64,000 nucleotides of DNA from Sulfuriferula thiophila (lineage in GTDB: Bacteria; Pseudomonadota; Gammaproteobacteria; Burkholderiales; Sulfuriferulaceae), in contig NZ_BHGL01000017.1 of the NCBI RefSeq assembly GCF_003864975.1, positions 1 through 64,000 on the forward strand, written 5' to 3'. Of the stretch, positions 46,728 through 56,439 are shown piece by piece. Below the pieces are notes generated by a model that worked only from the letters and a program-made list of their open reading frames with translations, was not told the DNA's origin and did no database searches. Positions within the stretch are counted from its first letter, which is position 1. Each line of letters opens with the position of its first letter. Position numbers and translations under genes: made by a program.

Positions 46728-48464
46728 TTATCCCGCTTTGAGCACTAATTTAGTGCCTGGCTTGAGCGTAGTATGATGTTTGAGCTTGTTCCAGCGCTGG
46801 ATATCGTCCACTGCTATATCATGCTTCTGGGCGATGCTGGACAAGGTGTCGCCTTTTTTGACGGTATATGATTTGGGTTTATCCTGTTTAGCGTGCTTCG
46901 TTTCGGCATTGGTCGCTGTGATTTTAGCTGGCTTTTCATCACGTCCGTGTTTAGTGCTTGATTTATTACTTGTATCTTGACGCTCATCGGGTGCTTTGAG
47001 AGTAAGTTTCTGGCCGAGTTTCAGTTGATTTGGTTGGATGTTATTCCATTGCGCTAAATCGTGAGGTGCTATTTCATAACGTCGAGCCAGACTGTATAAG
47101 GTATCACCTTGATTGACTGTAATTTCGTCAGGGATCTTCGCCTGAGAAGTCTGTTCACGCTTTGCCGGTTTGTCGAGCGTATCTTTGGTGGACACGTCTT
47201 TTACCACGGCTTTGGTTGTTGTATTGTCTGCCAGTGCGATTTTATTGGTTGTGGCTGGTTGTGTCTGACTAATAACAGTTGATGTCGTATCTGTGTTGCC
47301 TTTCAGAGGAACCATCAGCGCATGGTCGCTGGTCAGTTTGCCTTTGTGAGACAGTTGTATGGGATTGTGCTCTTTCAGCCAGGCCACTGTGACATTGAAT
47401 TTTTTGGCTATGGTGCTAGCCCGTTCCCCAATTTTGGCGGCATAAACCTGCCAGGTAACCAGCGGTCGGTCATAGTTTTGCAGGTTGTTGGAAAAGGTAT
47501 CGACTTTATCAACAGGCAACAATAACTGTGCAGGCGTGTCTGACCTTACTACGGGTTTGTTGTATGCGGGATTGAGCGATACAAATTCATTAACTGGCAT
47601 GTTTGCCAATTTTGCTGCCAGGCTAACATCAATGGGCTTATTTAATGTAACCGTGGTGAAATAGGCCTGGTCAGGAATGCGGTCAAGATTAAGTCCGACA
47701 CTGGCTGGATCGGCGATGATTTGTTTGACGGCCAGCAGTTTGGGTACGTAATGTCTGGTTTCGGTAGGCAGGTTCAGACTTAAATAATCAGTAGGCAGGC
47801 CTTGTGCCTGATTCTTGGCTATCGCCCGTGCTACGCAGCCTTCGCCGCAGTTGTAGGCGGCTAATGCGAGTTCCCATGTGCCAAATTGATTATGCAGCTT
47901 GGTCAGGTAATCCAGTGCGGCATCTGTTGCGGCAACAATGTCGCGTCGTCCATCGTACCAGCCATTCTGCTTCAGTCCGAAATCCTTGCCTGTGGACGGA
48001 ATGAATTGCCATATGCCTGATGCATGGCTGGTTGAGTATGCCATGGGGTTAAATGCGCTTTCTACCATGGGCAGTAACGCGATCTCGGTAGGCATGCCGC
48101 GTTTCTCAACTTCACCCAGGATATGATAAAGATAGCGACGGCTACGTTCTACGGTACGGCGCACATAGTCCGGGCGTTGCGCGTACCAGTTAACATGTGT
48201 TTCTACCAGCGGCGTATTCAGGATATCCATGCCGAAGCCCATGCGGATCCGGTCCCATAAATCGGAGGTGTCAACTTGGCTGTTGTCTGGATTGGGCGGT
48301 GTGTTGCTTCCTGGAATGTTGCTGATATAGGTGGTGTTAGGTGTTGCTGTCAGTTTGATGCCAGTTGTGTCTGCGAGGCCCGTGAGTGGTGAAAGCAAGC
48401 CGAGACAAAGCAGGAGTTGCTTGAATTTATTTGATAATTTTTGCAGATTTGGTAATTTAATCAT
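46728..48464 (-). CDS. mltD: Membrane-bound lytic murein transglycosylase D with LysM repeats
   Basis: Cleaves peptidoglycan glycan strands, forming 1,6-anhydro ends. A signal peptide spans residues 1-31. The SLT (GH23) domain includes catalytic E135 (LPMVESAFNP), SGIWQFIPSTG and ALAAYNCGEG. Two clear LysM peptidoglycan-binding modules lie at the C-terminus (VNQGDTLYSLARRYEIAP and VKKGDTLSSIAQKHDIAV), and a third, degenerate one near 340-395. No lipobox Cys is evident, so it may be periplasmic rather than a lipoprotein. It follows gloB by 42 bases. Confidence 0.93.
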   Translation of the reverse strand: MIKLPNLQKLSNKFKQLLLCLGLLSPLTGLADTTGIKLTATPNTTYISNIPGSNTPPNPDNSQVDTSDLWDRIRMGFGMDILNTPLVETHVNWYAQRPDYVRRTVERSRRYLYHILGEVEKRGMPTEIALLPMVESAFNPMAYSTSHASGIWQFIPSTGKDFGLKQNGWYDGRRDIVAATDAALDYLTKLHNQFGTWELALAAYNCGEGCVARAIAKNQAQGLPTDYLSLNLPTETRHYVPKLLAVKQIIADPASVGLNLDRIPDQAYFTTVTLNKPIDVSLAAKLANMPVNEFVSLNPAYNKPVVRSDTPAQLLLPVDKVDTFSNNLQNYDRPLVTWQVYAAKIGERASTIAKKFNVTVAWLKEHNPIQLSHKGKLTSDHALMVPLKGNTDTTSTVISQTQPATTNKIALADNTTTKAVVKDVSTKDTLDKPAKREQTSQAKIPDEITVNQGDTLYSLARRYEIAPHDLAQWNNIQPNQLKLGQKLTLKAPDERQDTSNKSSTKHGRDEKPAKITATNAETKHAKQDKPKSYTVKKGDTLSSIAQKHDIAVDDIQRWNKLKHHTTLKPGTKLVLKAG

Positions 48465-48506
48465 GGTGGCATGATACCCGAATCGACATGCTCGGGCAAG
48501 GCTGCG

Positions 48507-49289
48507 CTAGGAAGGGCGGAAGTCGTTCTTCAGGGTGCGCATGGTGCTGAAGATGTCGACTGTGTTGTTTGCAGGCTTGCCAGTGATTTTCTCGACAGCA
48601 AGCCTGATGCTGGCCAAATGACAGCGCAGAAAAGGATTGGTGGCCAATTCCATGGCGATGGTCGATGGCAGGGTCGGCAGGCCGGCGTTAATCTTGCTGC
48701 GGTCTGTTTCGGCGCGTGCTTGCAGTACTGCATTGTCCGGCTCCAGACGCAGTGCAAAAGCAATATTGCCGAGCGTGTATTCGTGAGCGCAATAGACGCT
48801 TGTATTTATGGGCAGTTGTCCCAATTTAGTAAGTGATGCCAGCATTTGTGCCGGAGTGCCTTCAGACAGTCGACCGCAACCGCAGCCAAACAGCGTGTCA
48901 CCGCTGAAGAGCATGTCTGTGGCGTGATAGGCGATGTGTCCAGCTGTGTGTCCTGGGACATCAAGCACCTGCAGGCTGAGATTAAGCCCAGCTAGGCGTA
49001 CAGTGTTCCCTTCCACGAGTGGCTGCGTCAGATGCGGGATAGTTTCACGGGCAGGTCCATAGACCGGCACATTAAAGGCGTGAACCAAAGCGGCATTGCC
49101 GCCAGTATGGTCATGATGGTGGTGGGTGTTTAAAATAGCGATGAGGGTTAGTTTGTGCTGCCGCAGGAATTCGAAGACAGCATTCGCATCGCCAGGGTCA
49201 ATGACAGCAGCATGACGTTGATTATGAATAACCCATATATAATTGTCGCTGAATGCGGCAATTGGGGTAATGTGTAAATCGGTATCCAT
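48507..49289 (-). CDS. gloB: Hydroxyacylglutathione hydrolase (glyoxalase II)
   Basis: Hydrolyses S-lactoylglutathione to lactate and glutathione in methylglyoxal detoxification. The metallo-beta-lactamase fold motif THHHHDHTGG (55-64) binds the metals; GHTAGHIAY and FSGDTLFGCGCGRL add ligands, and the C-terminal glyoxalase II domain with NPFLRC is present. The 260 residues are standard. It is divergent from the yafS-like gene with start codons only 15 bases apart; gloB-yafS-rnhA is also the E. coli order. Confidence 0.96.
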   Translation of the reverse strand: MDTDLHITPIAAFSDNYIWVIHNQRHAAVIDPGDANAVFEFLRQHKLTLIAILNTHHHHDHTGGNAALVHAFNVPVYGPARETIPHLTQPLVEGNTVRLAGLNLSLQVLDVPGHTAGHIAYHATDMLFSGDTLFGCGCGRLSEGTPAQMLASLTKLGQLPINTSVYCAHEYTLGNIAFALRLEPDNAVLQARAETDRSKINAGLPTLPSTIAMELATNPFLRCHLASIRLAVEKITGKPANNTVDIFSTMRTLKNDFRPS

Positions 49290-49304
49290 CGCTAGTATGA
49301 TAAC

Positions 49305-50045
49305 ATGACAACTCGTTACACATCATTTTCCGACTGGCTGGCAAGTCCATTAGGCCAATATCTGCAAGCCCGTGAGCAAGCCTATTTTGACCAGGCAGTA
49401 GCGGATTTGTTTGGGTTTAATGCCCTGCAAGTCGGGTTGCCTTATTGGGATATGTTGCGTAACAGTCGAATTCCCCATCGTTTTCGTGTTGCTGACAGTG
49501 GCACAGACGATGTGCTGGCCGAACCAACCCAGTTACCGTTTGCTAACCAATCTGTTGATTTGCTGGTGTTGCCGCATCTGCTTGAGTTCTCATCTTATCC
49601 GCACCAGATTTTGCGTGAAGCCGAGCGAGTGCTTATTGCAGAGGGCAGTTTGTTGATTAGCGGTTTCAATCCTCGTAGTTTATGGGGCGTGCACCGCTGG
49701 TACAAGCATAAGGGCGGGGAATATCCGTGGCGTGGCGATTTTGTTAACCTCAGTCGATTAAAGGACTGGTTGTCGTTGCTGGGTTGCGATGTGGTCAGCG
49801 GGCGTATGTGCTGTTATGCGCCGCCTCTGGCCAATGCCGGCATGATGCAATATTTCGAATTTATGGAATCAGCAGGTGATCGCTGGTGGGGGATGGGTGG
49901 TGGGGTGTATTTTATTCATGCGGTCAAACGTGTGCATGGAATGCGTCTGATTACACCACGTTGGCAGAGCCAGGCAAAGTTAGCCAGGGCATTGAGTCCG
50001 GCAACGCGTAGCCTACAGAATGGAAGTAAATGTTGTGATGAGTGA
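49305..50045 (+). CDS. YafS-like SAM-dependent methyltransferase
   Basis: Class I methyltransferase-like protein of 246 residues. The region [20 protein letters not shown] followed by [20 protein letters not shown] resembles Methyltransf_11 motifs, but the glycine-rich motif I is poorly conserved ([12 protein letters not shown]). Conserved context gloB-yafS-rnhA supports orthology with E. coli YafS, whose substrate is not established to my knowledge. It overlaps rnhA by 8 bases. Confidence 0.82.
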   Translation: MTTRYTSFSDWLASPLGQYLQAREQAYFDQAVADLFGFNALQVGLPYWDMLRNSRIPHRFRVADSGTDDVLAEPTQLPFANQSVDLLVLPHLLEFSSYPHQILREAERVLIAEGSLLISGFNPRSLWGVHRWYKHKGGEYPWRGDFVNLSRLKDWLSLLGCDVVSGRMCCYAPPLANAGMMQYFEFMESAGDRWWGMGGGVYFIHAVKRVHGMRLITPRWQSQAKLARALSPATRSLQNGSKCCDE

Positions 50046-50496
50046 TTTGCCTGAGATTGAGATTTTTACTGATGGCGCCTGTAAAGGTAACCCGGGTGTT
50101 GGTGGTTGGGGTGCGTTATTGGTGAGTGGTGTTCATCGTAAAGAAATTTATGGTGGTGAGGCAGCTACGACAAATAATCGTATGGAATTGATGGCTGTAA
50201 TCGCTGCGTTGCAAAGCCTCAAGGGGCGCAGTCGTGTATTGCTGCATGCGGATTCGCAATATGTTTTAAAAGGGATCACGGAATGGTTGCCTAACTGGAA
50301 GAAACGCGGGTGGCGAACCAGTGGTAATGCGCCGGTGAAGAATGTTGATTTGTGGCAGCGGCTGGATGCTTTGGCTGGCGAGCACGATGTGCAATGGTTC
50401 TGGGTCAAGGGTCATAATGGCCATCCTGGCAATGAACGCGCTGATGAATTGGCGAATTTGGGTGTCGCTGAACACCTTAACAGTATTAATTATTAA
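50038..50496 (+). CDS. rnhA: Ribonuclease HI
   Basis: Degrades the RNA strand of RNA-DNA hybrids. From the ATG at 50038 it has 152 residues with active site D12, E50, D72, H126 and D136 ([36 protein letters not shown]). An in-frame ATG at 50020 adds six residues, but GGAAG at 50022-50026 points to a start at 50035 or 50038. It overlaps the preceding gene, suggesting coupling. Confidence 0.97.
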   Translation: MSDLPEIEIFTDGACKGNPGVGGWGALLVSGVHRKEIYGGEAATTNNRMELMAVIAALQSLKGRSRVLLHADSQYVLKGITEWLPNWKKRGWRTSGNAPVKNVDLWQRLDALAGEHDVQWFWVKGHNGHPGNERADELANLGVAEHLNSINY

Positions 50497-50512
50497 TTTT
50501 TAGATTGTCTTT

Positions 50513-52414
50513 ATGCCGTTATTAACGATAGAAAATGCTTCATTGGCTTTTGGTCACTTTGCGTTGCTGGATCGCACTAGCTGGGTGATAGAGCCGGGTG
50601 TACATATAGGTCTGATTGGCCGCAATGGTGCAGGGAAGTCCAGTTTGTTGAAAGTGCTGGCCGGAGAGTTCCCACCTGATGACGGGGTGGTGTGGCGTCA
50701 GCCGGGTATCAAATTAGGCTACGTGCCGCAGGAGCCGGTGCTGGACCCTGAACATACAGTTTATGAAGCAGTGGCCCAAGGCCTGGGCGAGGTGAGTCAG
50801 CTACTGCTGGATTACCATGAAGTTACCCATAAAATGGGCGAGCCGGATGCGGATTTTGATGCGCTGATGGCGCAGATGCAAACCTTGCAGACAGCTCTGG
50901 AAGCTCATGATGGCTGGAACTTGCAGGCGCGAGTGGAAACTGCGCTGACCAAGCTGAATTTGCCTGAAGATGTATTGGTTGGCACTTTGTCCGGCGGCTT
51001 GAAAAAACGGGTTGCTCTTGCGCGTGCATTGGTGGCTGAACCGGATCTGCTATTGCTGGATGAGCCGACCAACCACTTGGATTTGTCGTCGATTGAATGG
51101 CTGGAAGAGCTGATCCGTAACTATACCGGCAGCGTGGTGGTGATTACCCATGATCGACGTTTTCTGGATAACGTTTCGCAACAGATTATCGAGTTGGATC
51201 GCGGCAAGCTGCGTAGCTATGAAGGCAATTTTTCAGAATATCAACGGCTCAAGGCTGAGCAATTAGCTATCGAGGCGGTAGAGCAGGCCAAGTTCGACAA
51301 GTTTCTGGCGCAGGAAGAAGTCTGGATACGTAAGGGTGTGCAGGCACGCCGTACTCGTAATGAAGGTCGCGTCCGTCGTCTGGAACAGTTGCGCGTCACG
51401 CGTAGTGAGCGTCGCAATCATCTCGGTCAGGTCAATCTGAATGTCGACAGTGGCGAGAAATCAGGTAAGCGTGTCGCTGAGCTGGAGAATGTCAGCAAGT
51501 CCTATGGCGGTCGTGTATTGATCAAGGATTTCACGGGCATCATTCAGCGCGGTGACAAAGTGGGGCTGGTTGGGCCTAACGGTATTGGTAAAACCACGCT
51601 GATTAAATTGATACTGGGTGAAATCGAGCCGGATAGCGGTGAAGTGAAGCTGGGTACCAAGCTGTCGGTCGCCTATTTCGATCAGTTCCGCACACAACTG
51701 GATGAAGAACAGACCGTGGCTTACACCATTAGTCAGGGCGGTGATTATGTAGAAATCGGCGGCGAACGCAAGCATGTCATCAGTTATCTTGAAGATTTCC
51801 TGTTCGCACCAGAACGTTCACGCTCACCAGTAAAGTCACTGTCAGGCGGTGAGCGCAACCGACTATTGCTGGCGCGCTTGTTTACGCGTCCAGCGAATAT
51901 TCTGGTGCTGGACGAGCCTACCAATGATCTGGATATCGACACACTGGAATTGCTGGAAGAGTTGCTGCAAGACTATCCCGGTACGGTATTGCTGGTCTCG
52001 CACGACCGTACCTTCCTGGATAACGTAGTGACGCAGGTGATTGCTTTTGAAGGCGATGGCCTGTTGCGTGAATACGCCGGTGGATATGAAGACTGGCTGA
52101 TGCAACGTCCTAAAACGAATGCAGCTAATGCCCCGAAGAAGTCAGCGCCAGCAAAACTGGAGCCAACTCAGCCTGCACCGAGTAAAGCCAAGTTGAGCTG
52201 GAAGGATCAGCAGGAGTTGGATGCTTTGCCAGCCAAAATAGAGGCGCTTGAGCTGGAACAGGAGCGGATAACAGCCTGTTTGGCAGATCCTAATTTGTAT
52301 GCTAACCAAAAAAATGAAGCAGCAGAGTTGCAAACCAAATTAACTGGATTGAACGCACAGTTGAATGACATGCTGGCACGTTGGGAGGCCTTGGAAGCCA
52401 AGGCTAACGCTTGA
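50513..52414 (+). CDS. uup: ABC-F family ATPase Uup
   Basis: Soluble tandem ATPase of the ABC-F class; E. coli Uup acts on ribosomes and affects transposon excision. The 633 residues contain two nucleotide-binding domains (Walker A GRNGAGKSS and GPNGIGKTT; signatures LSGGLKKR and LSGGERNR), the ABC-F linker between them, and a C-terminal charged coiled coil (about 560-630) with a preceding Pro/Ala/Lys linker, typical of Uup. No membrane segments. It follows rnhA by 16 bases. Confidence 0.95.
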   Translation: MPLLTIENASLAFGHFALLDRTSWVIEPGVHIGLIGRNGAGKSSLLKVLAGEFPPDDGVVWRQPGIKLGYVPQEPVLDPEHTVYEAVAQGLGEVSQLLLDYHEVTHKMGEPDADFDALMAQMQTLQTALEAHDGWNLQARVETALTKLNLPEDVLVGTLSGGLKKRVALARALVAEPDLLLLDEPTNHLDLSSIEWLEELIRNYTGSVVVITHDRRFLDNVSQQIIELDRGKLRSYEGNFSEYQRLKAEQLAIEAVEQAKFDKFLAQEEVWIRKGVQARRTRNEGRVRRLEQLRVTRSERRNHLGQVNLNVDSGEKSGKRVAELENVSKSYGGRVLIKDFTGIIQRGDKVGLVGPNGIGKTTLIKLILGEIEPDSGEVKLGTKLSVAYFDQFRTQLDEEQTVAYTISQGGDYVEIGGERKHVISYLEDFLFAPERSRSPVKSLSGGERNRLLLARLFTRPANILVLDEPTNDLDIDTLELLEELLQDYPGTVLLVSHDRTFLDNVVTQVIAFEGDGLLREYAGGYEDWLMQRPKTNAANAPKKSAPAKLEPTQPAPSKAKLSWKDQQELDALPAKIEALELEQERITACLADPNLYANQKNEAAELQTKLTGLNAQLNDMLARWEALEAKANA

Positions 52415-52488
52415 TCTGAGCTATTGGGCACGTTAGCAGCGTGTCTGAAGCTTTGTTTGGCTGGTTTTAACTGCGTGGTGTAGTTCGA

Positions 52489-53082
52489 TTACAGTAATAC
52501 ATCCCAGTTTTCTTGCATCAGCATGTGCGTCAAGGCGATTAATGGCAAGCCGATTAATGCATTGGGGTCGGTGCCTTCCATTTTCTCCATGATGGCGATG
52601 CCTAATGCTTCAGAACGGGCGCTGCCTGCACAGTTATACGGCTGATCTTTGCGCAGGTAATGTTCGATTTGCAGGTCGGTTAATGGGCGTATCTGTACTG
52701 TTGTCGGCACGATAGCGGACTGCAGATTTCCTGTTGCGGTGTTGTATAAGCTTAACGCGGTGTGAAACACAATCTGTTGGCCGCGCATCAGGCGTAATTG
52801 CGCTACTGCATTGTCATGATTTCCGGGCTTGCCTATGTGCTGCCCATTGAGGGTGGCAACCTGATCGGAGCCGATTATCAGTGCATCGGGGAAGCGTTCA
52901 GCGACAGCTTTGGCTTTGAGTGCGGATAATCGCAATGCCGCTGCATCGGGTGTTTCATCGGGTAGCGGGGTTTCATCAACTTCAGGAGCGGCAACTTCAA
53001 AGGCGACTTGTAATTTCGCTAACAGCTCCCGTCTATAGGGCGAAGTAGAGGCGAGGACAAGTGTTCTGGAAGCTGCCGTCAT
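52489..53082 (-). CDS. Maf family nucleotide pyrophosphatase (YceF type)
   Basis: House-cleaning pyrophosphatase; the YceF subgroup hydrolyses 7-methyl-GTP. The 197 residues carry the Maf motif LASTSPYRRELL (9-20), DETPDAAALRLSALKAKAVA and IGSDQVATLNGQ. It lies 8 bases after the pyruvate carboxylase biotin subunit and probably shares its transcript. In E. coli yceF is next to the yceD-rpmF-plsX cluster on the opposite strand; here the pyc genes lie between them. Confidence 0.92.
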   Translation of the reverse strand: MTAASRTLVLASTSPYRRELLAKLQVAFEVAAPEVDETPLPDETPDAAALRLSALKAKAVAERFPDALIIGSDQVATLNGQHIGKPGNHDNAVAQLRLMRGQQIVFHTALSLYNTATGNLQSAIVPTTVQIRPLTDLQIEHYLRKDQPYNCAGSARSEALGIAIMEKMEGTDPNALIGLPLIALTHMLMQENWDVLL

Positions 53083-53090
53083 CAGTTGCT

Positions 53091-54938
53091 TTACTCTGGT
53101 TGAATTTCAAGCAATGCCTGATCGGGGGTGACGGAATCACCCTTGACGACAAACAGGTTGATAATCGTGCCGGAAATCGATGCCTGAATTTCATTTTCCA
53201 TTTTCATGGCTTCGATAACGAGAACTGGATCACCAGCTTTTACTTTTTGCCCGGTGATGACAAGCACATCTACGATGTTGCCCGGCATGGCAGTGGTGAC
53301 ATGGCCGGCATGGCTAGGACGTGGGCGACCGCTACTGCTGACCTTGTTGGTCGACTTCGCTTTGCCGGTTGAGCTGCCATCGGCAGTGATCTCAACTTCG
53401 TTGAGTGCTTCAACAAAGACTTCTTCGGTCACGCCATCCACAGAAACGTAGTAAGGACGTTCGGTTTGTGAGCCGTGTCCAGTACCAGTCAGGCGAATGT
53501 GATAGGTTTCACCGTGCAAAGTGATGCGGAATTCATCAGCCGCAAAGCGGGTTGAAGAGTTGGCATTTTTCGCTTCAATTGGCAAAAGCACTTCCGGAGT
53601 GAGCTTGTCTGCATTACGTTCCTGCAGGAAGGTGCGGCCCAGATCCGGGAACATGGCATAGGTCAGCACATCTTCTTCTGTTTTGGCAACGTCTTCAATT
53701 TCGCTACGCAGTTTATCCATCTCATCCGGAATCAAATCAGCCGGACGACAGGTAATAACTTCCTGAGTGCCTATGGCCAGATCACGCACAGTATGATTAA
53801 TGGTGCCTGGCGCCTGACCATAGCGGCCTTGCATATACAGTTTGACTTCGTTGGTGATGGTCTTGTAACGGCCACCAGTCAAAACGTTGATTACGGCCTG
53901 GCTGCCAACGATTTGTGAAGTTGGGGTCACTAGCGGCGGGAAGCCTAAATCTTCACGTACGCGAGGGATTTCTGCCAGGACTTCATCCATGCGATCCAGT
54001 GAGCCTTGTTCTTTAAGCTGATTGGACAGGTTGGAAATCATGCCGCCCGGCACCTGGCTAATCAACACGCGTGGATCGACGCCGGTAAAATTGCTTTCAT
54101 ATTGCCAGTACAATTTGCGTATTTCGCGGAAATAAGCAGCAATTTCTTCAAGATCGGCGAGGTTGATGCCGGTGTCATATTCTGTTCCTGCCAGCGCTGC
54201 CACAAAGCTTTCAGTGGTAGGGTGGCTGGCGCCTTCCGAGAACGGTGAGATGCAGGTGTCAATAATCGATGCGCCAGCTTCTACTGCTTTGAGGTGAACC
54301 ATGCTGGCCAGGCCTGAGGTGGCATGGCTGTGGTTGTGTACGGGTAGTCCGGTTGCTTCACGTATGGCTTTGACGAGGTCATAAGCAACGGTGGGTGTAA
54401 GCAAGCCAGCCATGTCTTTAATTGCAATGGTGTCACAGCCCAGATCAGCCAGTCCTTTTGCAAGTTCGACGAAGTGCGGTATGTCGTGAACCGGGCTGGT
54501 GGTATAGGAAATCGCACCCTGAGCGTGTTTGCCTGATTTTTTGACCGCTTCGACAGAAACGCGCATATTGCGCAAATCATTCATTGCGTCAAAGATACGG
54601 AATACATCGACACCATTGTCGGCAGATTTCTGCACAAATGCGCGAACAACGTCATCAGCATAGTGGCGATAACCTAACAGGTTCTGGCCGCGCAACAGCA
54701 TCTGGATAGGCGTGTTCGGGAGTGCCTTGCGTAATTTGGCGAGACGTTCCCATGGATCTTCTTTAAGAAAACGTACACACGCGTCGAATGTTGCGCCACC
54801 CCAGGCTTCAAGCGACCAGAAGCCGATATTGTCGAGCTTGGCGCAGATAGGGAGCATGTGTTCGGTACGCATGCGGGTTGCAATCAGAGATTGGTGGCCG
54901 TCACGCAGGACAAGGTCAGTTATAAATACTTTTGGCAT
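53091..54938 (-). CDS. pycB: Pyruvate carboxylase subunit B (carboxyltransferase-biotin carrier)
   Basis: Transfers CO2 from biotin to pyruvate, giving oxaloacetate. An N-terminal HMGL-like TIM barrel (RDGHQSLIATRM, with DAMNDLRNM) is followed by the PYC_OADA domain and a C-terminal biotinyl domain with EAMKMEN, K579 being the biotin site. The 615 residues also match oxaloacetate decarboxylase alpha. Adjacent biotin carboxylase and absence of oadB/oadG favour two-subunit pyruvate carboxylase. Confidence 0.88.
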   Translation of the reverse strand: MPKVFITDLVLRDGHQSLIATRMRTEHMLPICAKLDNIGFWSLEAWGGATFDACVRFLKEDPWERLAKLRKALPNTPIQMLLRGQNLLGYRHYADDVVRAFVQKSADNGVDVFRIFDAMNDLRNMRVSVEAVKKSGKHAQGAISYTTSPVHDIPHFVELAKGLADLGCDTIAIKDMAGLLTPTVAYDLVKAIREATGLPVHNHSHATSGLASMVHLKAVEAGASIIDTCISPFSEGASHPTTESFVAALAGTEYDTGINLADLEEIAAYFREIRKLYWQYESNFTGVDPRVLISQVPGGMISNLSNQLKEQGSLDRMDEVLAEIPRVREDLGFPPLVTPTSQIVGSQAVINVLTGGRYKTITNEVKLYMQGRYGQAPGTINHTVRDLAIGTQEVITCRPADLIPDEMDKLRSEIEDVAKTEEDVLTYAMFPDLGRTFLQERNADKLTPEVLLPIEAKNANSSTRFAADEFRITLHGETYHIRLTGTGHGSQTERPYYVSVDGVTEEVFVEALNEVEITADGSSTGKAKSTNKVSSSGRPRPSHAGHVTTAMPGNIVDVLVITGQKVKAGDPVLVIEAMKMENEIQASISGTIINLFVVKGDSVTPDQALLEIQPE

Positions 54939-54966
54939 AATTGATACAGTCTAAAATTTAATCGAA

Positions 54967-56385
54967 TTACAATCCATTATGTGCTGCAATGGCAGCGGCA
55001 ATGGCGGCGGCTAACATTTCTGGAGGCTGTCCCACGTCGTAGTTTATCAGTTCTGGGTGAGATTCGACGAATGACGTATTAAAACGGCCACTGCGGAACT
55101 CTTCATTTCTCAGAATTTCAAGATAATACGGGATCGTGGTTTTTACTCCGAACACAGTCATGTCATTTAAAGCGCGGCGACCGCGCTCTATGACGCTTTC
55201 CCATGACAGGTTCCATACAGTGAGCTTTGCGCACATGGAATCATAATAGGGCGGGATCACATAGCCGCTGTACATCGCAGCGTCTGTACGCACACCTGGG
55301 CCGCCTGGTGCGTAGTATCGGGTAATGCGCCCGAAGCTCGGCAAGAAGTTATTCTTCGGATCTTCGGCGTTGATGCGAAATTCCATGGCGAAACCGTTAT
55401 GCTTAATTTCATCCTGTTTGTACTGTAACGGCAAGCCACTGGCAATGCGGATTTGTTCTTGCACGATATCGACGCCGGTAATGGTTTCAGTGACCGTGTG
55501 TTCCACTTGCAGGCGGGTATTCATTTCCATGAAATAGAACTGATTGTCAGCATCCAGCAGGAATTCAACCGTGCCGGCGTTGACATAACCTACCGCTTTA
55601 GATGCCTGGACGGCGAGTTTGCCAATATACTGACGTTGCGCTTCAGTGAGTTGAGGCGATGGTGCGATTTCTATTAATTTCTGATTGCGGCGCTGGATAG
55701 AGCAGTCGCGTTCAAACAGATGTATGGTGTTGCCGAAATTGTCGGCCATCACCTGAACTTCAATGTGTTTTGGATGTACGACGCATTTCTCCAGGAATAC
55801 TTCGGGTTTTCCGAAAGCCTTGCCGGCCTCTGATACTACGCGATCGTAGTTTTTCAGCAGTTCAGCTTCTGAATCACAGCGACGGATACCGCGTCCACCA
55901 CCACCATTAGTTGCTTTAAGCATGACCGGGTAGCCGATGCCGTTGGCAAGTTGACGTGCTTCCTCTACGTTTTCCAGGTTGTGTTCGCTGCCAGGGATAA
56001 CCGGGATGCCGGCTTTGATCATGGCTTTACGTGCTTCAATCTTATCGCCCATCATACGGATGACATCCGCATCAGGACCAATGAACTGGATGCCGCGACG
56101 GGCACAAATCTCGGCCAGTGTTGGGTTCTCAGACAGGAAGCCATATCCTGGATGAAGCGCATCGCAACCACTGGCAACAGCCAGGTTGACTATATTATGC
56201 GCATTCAGATAACCCTGTACTGGGTCAGAGCCGATGTTATAAGATTCATCAGCTTTTTTGACGTGGAGCGCATGGCGATCCGCATCAGTATAAATTGCGA
56301 CTGAGGTAATGCCGAGTTCAGAGCAGGCACGTACAATGCGTACGGCAATCTCACCTCTATTGGCTATAAGTATTTTCTTTATCAC
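54967..56385 (-). CDS. pycA: Pyruvate carboxylase subunit A (biotin carboxylase)
   Basis: ATP-dependent carboxylation of biotin on the partner subunit. The 472 residues contain KKILIANRGEIAVRI, the ATP-grasp glycine loop GGGGRGIRR (near 162-170), ECRSIQRR-like ERDCSIQRRNQK and EMNTRLQVEHTVTE. The start is GTG at 56385 with AGAAGG nine bases upstream. It could also be an acetyl-CoA carboxylase AccC paralogue, but pairing with pycB argues for pyruvate carboxylase. Confidence 0.9.
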   Translation of the reverse strand: MIKKILIANRGEIAVRIVRACSELGITSVAIYTDADRHALHVKKADESYNIGSDPVQGYLNAHNIVNLAVASGCDALHPGYGFLSENPTLAEICARRGIQFIGPDADVIRMMGDKIEARKAMIKAGIPVIPGSEHNLENVEEARQLANGIGYPVMLKATNGGGGRGIRRCDSEAELLKNYDRVVSEAGKAFGKPEVFLEKCVVHPKHIEVQVMADNFGNTIHLFERDCSIQRRNQKLIEIAPSPQLTEAQRQYIGKLAVQASKAVGYVNAGTVEFLLDADNQFYFMEMNTRLQVEHTVTETITGVDIVQEQIRIASGLPLQYKQDEIKHNGFAMEFRINAEDPKNNFLPSFGRITRYYAPGGPGVRTDAAMYSGYVIPPYYDSMCAKLTVWNLSWESVIERGRRALNDMTVFGVKTTIPYYLEILRNEEFRSGRFNTSFVESHPELINYDVGQPPEMLAAAIAAAIAAHNGL

Positions 56386-56401
56386 GCGCCGAAGCCTTCT
56401 T

Positions 56402-56430
56402 TTGACAATGCAATGATTAAATTATATCAT
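56402..56430 (+). promoter_or_regulatory. Promoter of yceD-rpmF (sigma-70)
   Basis: TTGACA (56402-56407), a 17-base spacer and TATCAT (56425-56430) match consensus at 11 of 12 positions. The expected start near 56437 is only about 3 bases before the preferred yceD ATG at 56440, so the mRNA would be essentially leaderless for yceD. Confidence 0.7.
56421..56429 (-). promoter_or_regulatory. Extended -10 promoter of pycA, overlapping the yceD promoter
   Basis: On the minus strand TGA-TATAAT (56429-56421) is a perfect extended -10 element. The -35 region is poor, as expected for extended -10 promoters. Initiation near 56414 would leave about 28 bases before the pycA GTG. It overlaps the -10 hexamer of the rightward yceD promoter. 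Confidence 0.6.
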
Positions 56431-56439
56431 GCGCGGCTT

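Noticed and set aside
46720-46735. Hairpin CGGGAT-GTTT-ATCCCG at the end of mltD
   Set aside because: It overlaps the mltD stop codon, the stem is short and no T-run follows on either strand.
49305-50045. Methyltransferase as UbiE/Coq5-type quinone enzyme
   Set aside because: Motif I is degenerate and the gloB-rnhA context matches YafS instead.
53091-56385. Sodium-pumping oxaloacetate decarboxylase
   Set aside because: The alpha-like subunit is present, but no membrane beta or gamma subunit is adjacent, while a biotin carboxylase is; pyruvate carboxylase fits better.
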